A DNA stretch of 15,187 nt from Gammaproteobacteria bacterium (GTDB taxonomy: Bacteria; Pseudomonadota; Gammaproteobacteria; Pseudomonadales; Pseudohongiellaceae), in contig JAESUT010000122.1 of assembly GCA_016762995.1 (NCBI GenBank), positions 1 through 15,187 on the forward strand, in the 5' to 3' direction. Positions 1-6,725 of this stretch are shown in pieces. Position numbers and translations under genes: made by a program. The notes under the pieces are model-generated. The model saw only the letters and a program-made list of their open reading frames with translations, made no database searches and had not been told where the DNA came from. Positions within the stretch are counted from its first letter, which is position 1, and each line of letters opens with the position of its first letter.

Positions 1-24
1 TTATTATGAGCAATTATAAAGCAG

Positions 25-1473
25 CTAGATGCCATCTGCCAATTGCTGCCACGGTGCAGCATTTTCGAGCTGCGCGGCGAGCCGCAACAGAGTCGCATCC
101 CCTCCCCAGGCGGCAGTGAACAGTGTGCCTACTGGTAAGTTCGATTCAGTTACGTGCATAGGTACTGACATCGAGGGCTGACCCGTCCCGTTAGCAAGGG
201 CAGTAAAACCGCTATAGGCTGTGAATCTGCCGCCATAAGCTTTTAGGTCTTCGCTGTCCATGTCTAGCCAACCAAGCTTAGCTGGGGTTTTGCTCAGTAC
301 TGGTTGAATAATAACGTCATATTGCTGATAGAAATTCTGCAGCTGCTGCTCGGCTACTAGTAGCCAGTTTCTAGCATCCACATAGGCCGTGGCGCTCACA
401 GTTTGTCCGCGTTTGGCCATGGACAGGGTCGATGCCTCGAGAGGGCAGTCTTCTAGCGGAAGCTGTAGTGCCTCGGCCCTCTTGGCTATCGACTGATAGA
501 CGTAAGTATTAATCATGCGTGACATGGCTCGACTAGCAAGGCTGTGGTCGATTGGGTGAATCGCTTCCTCTACGTGGTGGCCCAAGGATTCGCAGAGCTG
601 TACCGCCTTTTGTAGCGCTAAGACGCAGTCCTGATCGAGGGTTTCGCCAGTGGGGTGGTCAAATTGAACAGCTATTCTTAGTTTTGGGCTTGTCAGACTC
701 GTTTCATGAATCGAATCGTAAAAAGAATCAGGGCTAGGAGGCAATGGGTACAGATGGGATCGGTCGAGTTTAATCACATCTAAGAACGCGGCACTATCGC
801 GGACGCTGCGGCTCAGCACGTGCCCGACGCTCATGCCTCCCCAAGATTCATTCAATGTATCCCCAATGGCCGTTAGCCCGCGACTGGGTTTCAGTCCAAA
901 TAGGCCGCAACAGGAGGCAGGTATGCGAATGGATCCGCCGCCATCGCTCGCATGAGCGACTGGCACTATGCCGGCGGCAACCGCGGCTGCCGCACCGCCA
1001 CTGGAGCCTCCTGTAGAGTAATCTAGATTCCATGGATTGCGGCAGGGGCCGTTGGCGCTCGCTTCGGTGGTTAAGGTGAGCCCAAATTCTGGTGTGTTAG
1101 TTTTGCCGAGTATCGGTAGGCCGGCCTCAATATATTTCGCTACGATGTTGGAGTGCTCAGGCGAAACATAGCCTTCATAAAGGGCGCTACCGAACGTCGT
1201 CGCGAATCCTTTTACTTCGGCGAGGTCTTTAATTAGAAAGGGGATGCCAGCCACTGGGCTTCGCTTTTGAAGCTCAAGCGTGTTGTCGACTTGCTGAGCC
1301 TGATCAAGGGCAAAATCGAAACTCTCATGCACGATGGCATTTATGCTGGGGTTAACCAGCCTCGCGCGATCAATGGCGCAGGCGGTTAGTTCTGAACTGG
1401 TGAATTCCTTATTGCGAATTCCTTCAGCGGCGGCGATTCCATCTAATTTTGCATAATCTGAATATTTCAGCAT
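25..1473 (-). CDS. Amidase signature family hydrolase
   Basis: A 482-residue amidase-signature enzyme, which hydrolyses an amide or related C-N bond through a Ser-cisSer-Lys triad. Numbered from the ATG, the catalytic lysine is K82 in PFLIKD, the cis-serine lies in GGSSGG (S157/S158), and the nucleophile is S181 in DGGGSIRIPAS. Length is typical of the family. There is no signal peptide, so it is probably cytoplasmic. The open frame extends 9 bases further to a TTG at 1480-1482; I prefer the ATG at 1471-1473, although a GAGG at 1487-1490 lies 13 bases from the ATG and only 4 from the TTG. It begins about 20 bases after the pilU stop, so it is probably cotranscribed. It is not a clear GatA: neither GatB nor GatC is adjacent. 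The substrate cannot be read from the sequence. The family call is firm; any narrower name would be a guess. Confidence 0.9.
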   Translation of the reverse strand: MLKYSDYAKLDGIAAAEGIRNKEFTSSELTACAIDRARLVNPSINAIVHESFDFALDQAQQVDNTLELQKRSPVAGIPFLIKDLAEVKGFATTFGSALYEGYVSPEHSNIVAKYIEAGLPILGKTNTPEFGLTLTTEASANGPCRNPWNLDYSTGGSSGGAAAAVAAGIVPVAHASDGGGSIRIPASCCGLFGLKPSRGLTAIGDTLNESWGGMSVGHVLSRSVRDSAAFLDVIKLDRSHLYPLPPSPDSFYDSIHETSLTSPKLRIAVQFDHPTGETLDQDCVLALQKAVQLCESLGHHVEEAIHPIDHSLASRAMSRMINTYVYQSIAKRAEALQLPLEDCPLEASTLSMAKRGQTVSATAYVDARNWLLVAEQQLQNFYQQYDVIIQPVLSKTPAKLGWLDMDSEDLKAYGGRFTAYSGFTALANGTGQPSMSVPMHVTESNLPVGTLFTAAWGGDATLLRLAAQLENAAPWQQLADGI

Positions 1474-1493
1474 AGTAATCAATGAGCCTCAGT

Positions 1494-2645
1494 CTAAAAA
1501 ATATTATCCGCGTCGTCGTCAGCCTGAACTAGTGATAGTCCGCCAGCATCTTGATCGTCATCGATATCCGTTTCATCAGCGCCTTTTCCTTCGGAAAGCT
1601 GAATTCTCAGGCGTAGATTGTTTTTCGAGTCGGCATTCTTAAGCGCTTCTTCGTGGCTAATCTTACCGCTTCTGAAGAGGTCGAAGAGTGCAGAGTCGAA
1701 AGTTTTCATCCCCTGCTGCTCGCCCTTTTCCATGACCTCCTTGATTTCCAAGACCTTACCCTGCTTGATTAGATCGCAAACGCGGGGAGTGCCTAGCAAA
1801 ACTTCGATGGCAGCGACTCGCTTACCGTCGACGGTTGGAATCAGCCGCTGTGATACAAAACCCTGTAAATTTAGGGACAAATCTAGGAATAATTGTTTGT
1901 GCCGCTCCTCTGGGAAGAAGTTGATAATGCGATCCAAAGCTTGGTTTGCATTGTTAGCGTGCAGTGTCGACAAGCATAGATGACCTGTTTCTGCGAACGC
2001 CAGCGCGTGTTCCATTGTCTCTCGGCTGCGAATCTCTCCGATAAGAATTACGTCTGGTGCCTGTCGCAAGGTATTCTGAAGCGCTTCCTCGTAGCTATTC
2101 GTGTCAACGCCGATTTCGCGCTGATTGACGATCGACTTTTGGTGAGGGTGGATGAATTCTATTGGGTCTTCGATAGTAATAATGTGGCCGTCGCTGTTTT
2201 TATTGCGATGATCAATCATGGCTGCCAGCGAGGTGGATTTTCCTGAGCCGGTGCCACCGACAAATAAAATGATCCCATTCTTCTGCATGATCAAATCATT
2301 CAAGATAGGAGGTAGGCCTAGAGATGCGGCGCTAGGGATTTCCGTCTTGATGTTTCGCGCTACAATTGCCACTTCGCCGCGCTGCTTAAAAATGTTTACA
2401 CGGAAACGACCGATGTCAGGGTCCGCGATGGCAAGATTCATTTCAGGGCTCTTCTCAAAGTCCTTTATCTGATCTGCATTCATGATCTGATAGGCGATTT
2501 TCTTGACCATGCCCTCGGGTAGCTTTTTGTCGACTAGGGGAGTGAGTTTTCCGAATGCCTTCATGCTAGGCGGTGCACCGGTAGTTAGAAACAAATCCGA
2601 GCCTTCTTTTTCGATCAACATTTTTAGTAAGTCATTAAAGCCCAT
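1494..2645 (-). CDS. pilU: Type IV pilus retraction ATPase, PilU-type
   Basis: A 383-residue cytoplasmic hexameric ATPase of the PilT/PilU branch of secretion ATPases, which helps power pilus retraction at the inner-membrane base of the type IV pilus. Visible motifs are Walker A GGTGSGKST (130-138), the Asp box around ITIEDPIEF (156-164), Walker B with DVILIGEIR (198-206) and the His box TGHLCLSTLHANNA (220-233). The acidic tail beyond the PilT core and the N-terminal LLKMLIEKEGSDLFL fit PilU better than PilT; PilT is usually nearer 345 residues. A TCCT complement (AGGA) at 2654-2657 lies 8 bases before the ATG. It sits 73 bases downstream of pyrB and just upstream of the amidase. No pilT lies beside it here, whereas pilT-pilU pairs are common in Pseudomonas. 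The assignment to PilU over PilT rests on remembered family features. Confidence 0.93.
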   Translation of the reverse strand: MGFNDLLKMLIEKEGSDLFLTTGAPPSMKAFGKLTPLVDKKLPEGMVKKIAYQIMNADQIKDFEKSPEMNLAIADPDIGRFRVNIFKQRGEVAIVARNIKTEIPSAASLGLPPILNDLIMQKNGIILFVGGTGSGKSTSLAAMIDHRNKNSDGHIITIEDPIEFIHPHQKSIVNQREIGVDTNSYEEALQNTLRQAPDVILIGEIRSRETMEHALAFAETGHLCLSTLHANNANQALDRIINFFPEERHKQLFLDLSLNLQGFVSQRLIPTVDGKRVAAIEVLLGTPRVCDLIKQGKVLEIKEVMEKGEQQGMKTFDSALFDLFRSGKISHEEALKNADSKNNLRLRIQLSEGKGADETDIDDDQDAGGLSLVQADDDADNIF

Positions 2646-2718
2646 AGTCGTATTCCTGCATATTGTGGATGCTAATTATTCTTGTAGAGAACGGCGCTGA
2701 ATTGAATAGGCTCAAACG

Positions 2719-3732
2719 CTAGAACCTGCGTTCAGTATACCAGCCGACATCGGTGGCAGTTTCATCGATCTTATCGGCCACATCGAGCACCAATGCAAAC
2801 AAGGCCATGCGGACTACTACGCCATTGTCTGTTTGCCGAAAGATAGCGAGGCTTGGATGTTGGTTGAGGTCATTGTCGAGCTCGTTAGCTTCTTCGCGCG
2901 AGTCCCGTGGCAATGGGTGCATAATAATGGTATTCGGCTGACAGTAGCGCGTATAGATGGACCGATTCAGCCGGAAGCGGCCTCGATAGATGTCTGCTTC
3001 CAGCTTCGTTGTAAAACGTTCTTCCTGTATGCGTGTTAGGTATACCGTATCATTGTCATTCAGGCCGGCTTCCATGTCCTCAGTTTCTACTACCTTGTGC
3101 CCCGCGGCCGTGAGCTCGGAGACAATTTCGGCAGGCATTTTAAGTTCTGTGGGTGATATAAGCGTGAATGTGATGTTGTCATACAGCAGCAATAATTGTG
3201 AGAGCGAGTGCACAGTTCGGCCATGCTTAAGATCGCCGATCATCGCAATATTCATGCCGTCTACCTGTCGATCGTTTGACAGTAATTCCTTCTTGATAGT
3301 ATAGAGATCGAGAAGTGCTTGTGAGGGGTGTTCGTTGGGTCCGTCGCCGCCGTTGATAACTGGTACGCGACTGGCCTTGGCAAATTCGCTAACCGAGCCC
3401 GATTGGGGGTGGCGCATGACTATTACATCGCTATACCCGCTTATAACTCTGGCGGTGTCATAAAGTGACTCGCCTTTTGAAATGGAGGAGGTCTTTACAT
3501 CGGAGGTTTCACGGACCTGGCCGCCCAAAAGGTTGAATGCACAACCGAAGCTAACCCGTGTCCTAGTGCTAGGCTCGAAGAACATATTGCCCAGAATCGC
3601 GCCTTCGAGGACTTTGGTGATACGCTCTCTGCGAGCATAGGGAATCATGGTATCGGCGACTTTGAAGACCCGATCAACATCTGATCTTTCAAATTGTTTT
3701 ACGCTAAGTATGTGGGCGCCGCGAAATTCCAT
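2719..3732 (-). CDS. pyrB: Aspartate carbamoyltransferase catalytic chain
   Basis: A 337-residue enzyme that joins carbamoyl phosphate and L-aspartate to give N-carbamoyl-L-aspartate, the committed step of pyrimidine synthesis. The carbamoyl-phosphate loop FEPSTRTR is at 52-59. S82 and K86 match the mobile S80/K84 loop of the E. coli enzyme. R107 (MRHPQ), H135 and Q138 (NEHPSQ), R172 (GDLKHGRTVHS) and the HPLPR segment are also present. It looks closer to the E. coli catalytic chain than to the Pseudomonas type that needs an inactive dihydroorotase partner, and is longer than the roughly 310-residue E. coli chain. No regulatory pyrI follows; pilU comes next after 73 bases. The ribosome site is weak: an AGAG 11 bases upstream of the ATG. 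Promoter candidates lie in the divergent spacer with sbcB. Confidence 0.95.
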   Translation of the reverse strand: MEFRGAHILSVKQFERSDVDRVFKVADTMIPYARRERITKVLEGAILGNMFFEPSTRTRVSFGCAFNLLGGQVRETSDVKTSSISKGESLYDTARVISGYSDVIVMRHPQSGSVSEFAKASRVPVINGGDGPNEHPSQALLDLYTIKKELLSNDRQVDGMNIAMIGDLKHGRTVHSLSQLLLLYDNITFTLISPTELKMPAEIVSELTAAGHKVVETEDMEAGLNDNDTVYLTRIQEERFTTKLEADIYRGRFRLNRSIYTRYCQPNTIIMHPLPRDSREEANELDNDLNQHPSLAIFRQTDNGVVVRMALFALVLDVADKIDETATDVGWYTERRF

Positions 3733-3765
3733 GGTTTGCTAAGCTCTGTGTAGGTTATGAGTCTA

Positions 3766-3796
3766 ATTATTTAATCGAGATGCAGTATTCTAGCAA
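3766..3796 (-). promoter_or_regulatory. Candidate pyrB promoter
   Basis: On the minus strand TTGCTA (4/6 to the -35 consensus) is followed after 19 bases by AATAAT (5/6 to the -10 consensus), ending about 33 bases before the pyrB start codon. The spacer is longer than ideal and the region is AT-rich, so a chance match is quite possible. Confidence 0.25.
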
Positions 3797-3963
3797 GAGT
3801 CAGCAATTTCATCCTCATAAGTTGCGTCTGTTAGATGGCACTAAATCAAGCGATTAAACCAGAGCGATACTACTACAAATGGGCGATTGGAAGGAATTGC
3901 TAAGTGGTATTGATGGTGCGCTAGGCGAAGGAACACTAGCCGTACGCAGGCGACAGAAGTCGC

Positions 3964-3969
3964 TATAAT
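3964..3969 (+). promoter_or_regulatory. Candidate -10 box of sbcB
   Basis: A perfect TATAAT lies 63 bases before the sbcB start codon. I find no good -35 hexamer at 16-18 bases upstream and no TGn extension, so this is a partial match. If used, transcription would start near 3976 and give a leader of nearly 60 bases that contains the hairpins at 3982-4017. Confidence 0.35.
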
Positions 3970-3981
3970 TAGATCTTCTAG

Positions 3982-4017
3982 GGGCTTATGGGCCCTCATT
4001 GGCGTGAGGTAGCGCCA
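3982..4017 (+). promoter_or_regulatory. Alternative hairpins in presumed sbcB leader
   Basis: Three short inverted repeats overlap here: GGGC/GCCC (3982-3985 with 3992-3995), CCTCA/TGAGG (3994-3998 with 4005-4009) and TGGCG/CGCCA (4000-4004 with 4013-4017). The second and third share bases and cannot form together. They lie between the candidate -10 box and the AGGG ribosome site at 4022-4025. No U-tract follows, so this is not an intrinsic terminator. A regulatory role is inference only. Confidence 0.25.
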
Positions 4018-4032
4018 GCACAGGGTATGTAG

Positions 4033-5466
4033 ATGTCAGATAATTCAATTTACTGGTACGACTTCGAAACCTTCGGCAAGGACCCTCGTAGAAACAGAGC
4101 ATCCCAGTTTGCCGGTATCCGCACCGACGAAAATCTGAACATTATTTCCGACCCTCTGGTGTTTTACTGTGCGCCAGCTGACGATTTCCTGCCTGATCCG
4201 ATGGCTTGTCTGATAACTGGGATTTCTCCGCAGAAGGCGTTAGCTGACGGTGTCTGCGAAATGGAGTTCATCAAGCGTATCCATGAAGAATTTTCGCGGC
4301 CTGGTACTTGTGTTGCTGGCTATAACAGCATTCGTTTCGATGATGAGCTGACTAGGCAGCTACTTTACAGAAACTTCTACGACCCCTATGAGCGGGAGTG
4401 GAAGAACGGTAACTCCCGCTGGGACATAATCGACATGGCGAGGCTCTGTGCGTCGACTAGGCCGGAAGGTATCGTGTGGCCACAGCGTGAGGACGGCAGT
4501 ACTAGCTTCAGGCTAGAGCAGTTAACCGCAGAAAACGGTATTGAACACGCCAATGCTCATGATGCACTTTCTGATGTGATCGCGACTATAGAATTTGCAA
4601 AACTGATCAGACAGAAGCAGCCGAAGTTATACGACTATGTATACAAGCTGCGTAACAAGCGCGCAGTACAGTCCGAGATAGACATGGTGACTCGAAAGCC
4701 CGTGCTGCATGTATCTATGATGTACCCCGCCACACAAGGCTGCCTGGCTCTGGTAATGCCGCTCTGTCCGCATCCCACAAACAACAATGGAATCATCGTC
4801 TACGATTTGCGTGAGGACCCAGAACGTTGGGCGAGCCTTAGTGTAGAAGAAATTAGGAAGAGAATTTTTACGTCACGGGACGAGTTGGAAGAAGGCGTAG
4901 AACGTATCGGGCTGAAGACTATTCACATCAATAAATGCCCGGTTGTTGCCTCGCCGGCGGTCCTGTCTAGTCAGCGTGCCGAGCAGTTTGGTATTGATTT
5001 GGACAGCTGTAAGAGTCATTGGAGCTACCTGCAAGACAACAGCGAACTAGTGAGTAAAGTCGCTGAGGTGTTTTCCGAGGAGTTGGGGCAGAAGGAAGCA
5101 GATCCTGACTATATGATCTACAGCGGTGGGTTCTTTTCAGATTCTGATAAGAAGCTAATGTCTATGATTCGTTCGACCTCAGCTCAAGATTTGGCTCGAC
5201 TAGATTTGCCATTTCGCGACGCTAGATTAGACACAATGTTGCAGCGCTATAGGGCGCGTAATTTTAAGGACACATTGAGCGGTCAAGAGCTCGCCGAATG
5301 GAATCAGTTTAGGCGCGAGCGACTAGTTTCAAGTGAGGCGCGCGCGTCATATGAGCAAGGCTATGCCGAGGCGAAAGCGAAAGCAGGGGATTCGAGCCAA
5401 GATCTATTTAAGAACTTGGATGACTATGTGGCTGCGATTACAGCAATTGATGCCACGCCTGAATAG
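4033..5466 (+). CDS. sbcB: Exodeoxyribonuclease I
   Basis: A 477-residue 3'-to-5' single-strand DNA exonuclease of the DEDDh superfamily, acting in mismatch repair and recombination. All five metal and catalytic residues known from the E. coli enzyme (475 residues) are present with a constant offset of five: D10 and E12 (YDFETFG), D103 (IRFDDE), H176 and D181 (HDALSDV). The segments RNFYDPYEREW (113-123) and MYPATQGCLALVMPL belong to the same family signature. The C-terminal part is the helical SH3-like and extended region that forms the DNA clamp. An AGGG at 4022-4025 sits 7 bases before the ATG. It is followed by the acyltransferase gene after 107 bases on the same strand. This is a full-length, apparently intact housekeeping gene. 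Confidence 0.97.
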   Translation: MSDNSIYWYDFETFGKDPRRNRASQFAGIRTDENLNIISDPLVFYCAPADDFLPDPMACLITGISPQKALADGVCEMEFIKRIHEEFSRPGTCVAGYNSIRFDDELTRQLLYRNFYDPYEREWKNGNSRWDIIDMARLCASTRPEGIVWPQREDGSTSFRLEQLTAENGIEHANAHDALSDVIATIEFAKLIRQKQPKLYDYVYKLRNKRAVQSEIDMVTRKPVLHVSMMYPATQGCLALVMPLCPHPTNNNGIIVYDLREDPERWASLSVEEIRKRIFTSRDELEEGVERIGLKTIHINKCPVVASPAVLSSQRAEQFGIDLDSCKSHWSYLQDNSELVSKVAEVFSEELGQKEADPDYMIYSGGFFSDSDKKLMSMIRSTSAQDLARLDLPFRDARLDTMLQRYRARNFKDTLSGQELAEWNQFRRERLVSSEARASYEQGYAEAKAKAGDSSQDLFKNLDDYVAAITAIDATPE

Positions 5467-5573
5467 CTTGGGCTACACAAGTGTGAGTAAAGTAGCTAGA
5501 ATCCGACCTTCACAAGAAGGGCAGTAAATCACAATACCTGACAATTCTTGACTAATTGATATTTAAAAAATAA

Positions 5574-6725
5574 ATGGACAAATTTAAAGAGATACGGCCC
5601 TATCACGATCATGAGATTCGACCTGTCTTAGATCGTCTAGTCACCAACCCAGAATTTCTCTCAAGTATCGCCAGTTTCTATGCGCCGAAAATGTCGCGTC
5701 TTTTCCCAGGCATGATGCGATTGATCGCGCGTAACAAGCTGAAAGGTCAAGTTGCTTCGGTTCACGATGTGGCGAGCATGCAGGATGTTATTGCGGAATA
5801 CATGTACAAGATGATCGAGGATACGACGACGAGCCTGACACACTCAGGCTTAGAGCTCCTCGACAGTGAGAGGAGCTATTTATTTGTGAGCAACCATCGT
5901 GATATTACGATGGACCCTGCCTTTGTAAATTACATGCTGTATAGCGCAGGAAACAGGACGGTGCAAATAGCCACGGGTGATAACCTGTTAAAGAAGCCGT
6001 TTGTGTCAGATTTGATGCGTCTCAATAAGAGTTTCATCGTGCCGCGATCACTGAGTGGTAGAGAACTGTTACAAGGTTTAACCTTGCTTTCTGAGTACAT
6101 GCACCACTGCATAGAGCAAGGCAGTCATGTATGGATCGCGCAGAGAGAAGGGCGAGCGAAAGATGGAGTCGATAAGACAGAGGCCGCGCTGCTTAAAATG
6201 TTAGCTATGTTTCAGCGCAAGCAACCACTCGGTGAAAGTTTGCAGAAATTGCATATTGTACCGGTGTCAATTTCCTATGAGTATGATGCCTGTGATGTTC
6301 TTAAGGCCGAAGAGCTGTATGCGCTCGATTCCACAGGTTCGTTTACCAAGAATGAAAAGAGTGACATTCAGAGCATAGTGGCAGGAATGATTGGTTTTAA
6401 AGGGGCGGTTCACGTTGCCTTTGGTAGTGAGATGCAATACGAAGGCGATGACCCAGATGTGATCGCAGCTCGTATCGATTCGCAGATACTGGGGAACTAC
6501 AAGCTACGGGACAGTAATTACATCGCTTTCGAATTACTAGAGGAAAAAGGTCTGCTGCCGGAGAGTGCGGCTGGGCTGGAAATTAGCGTCCCAGAAATAA
6601 AGAAAGAGTCGAGAGAGGTATTCTCGAATAGGATAAAGCAGGTTGATCCAAAACTACATCGGCACTATTTGTTGAGTTATGCTAACCCGGTGATTAGCCG
6701 AAGTCGCATTCATATCTCAGCGTAA
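5574..6725 (+). CDS. PlsB/PlsC-like glycerolipid acyltransferase
   Basis: A 383-residue member of the glycerolipid acyltransferase superfamily, which transfers acyl groups to glycerol-3-phosphate or a lysophospholipid at the inner membrane. The four usual blocks are recognisable: NHRDITMD (107-114) for the catalytic His, NKSFIVPRS (151-159), QREGRAKDG (190-198) and IVPVSISYE (228-236). In block one the next acidic residue after H108 falls at D110 or D114, not at the canonical HX4D spacing; I recall this HRDI form from a proteobacterial subgroup close to PlsB. No strong transmembrane helix is evident. No Shine-Dalgarno is visible; the ATG follows an A-rich run, but the N-terminus MDKFKEIRPYHD looks like a natural start. 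The 3' end overlaps the opposing DUF349 gene by 9 bases. The acyl donor and acceptor are unknown. Confidence 0.82.
   Translation: MDKFKEIRPYHDHEIRPVLDRLVTNPEFLSSIASFYAPKMSRLFPGMMRLIARNKLKGQVASVHDVASMQDVIAEYMYKMIEDTTTSLTHSGLELLDSERSYLFVSNHRDITMDPAFVNYMLYSAGNRTVQIATGDNLLKKPFVSDLMRLNKSFIVPRSLSGRELLQGLTLLSEYMHHCIEQGSHVWIAQREGRAKDGVDKTEAALLKMLAMFQRKQPLGESLQKLHIVPVSISYEYDACDVLKAEELYALDSTGSFTKNEKSDIQSIVAGMIGFKGAVHVAFGSEMQYEGDDPDVIAARIDSQILGNYKLRDSNYIAFELLEEKGLLPESAAGLEISVPEIKKESREVFSNRIKQVDPKLHRHYLLSYANPVISRSRIHISA

Larger units (their letters stand above)
3733..4032. other. Divergent spacer between pyrB and sbcB
   Basis: A 300-base non-coding stretch between two divergently transcribed genes. It holds a weak minus-strand promoter candidate for pyrB (3766-3796), a -10-like box for sbcB (3964-3969), overlapping hairpins in the presumed sbcB leader (3982-4017) and a 29-codon open frame (3879-3968) of doubtful reality. 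No tRNA, repeat array or mobile-element end is visible. Confidence 0.6.

Noticed and set aside
1618..1983. 121-residue plus-strand open frame inside pilU
   Set aside because: It is antisense to conserved pilU motifs and its composition is that of a shadow frame.
5507..5520. CCTTC-ACAA-GAAGG hairpin after sbcB as an intrinsic terminator
   Set aside because: The stem is only 5 bp and the following bases are not T-rich, so it lacks the form of an intrinsic terminator.
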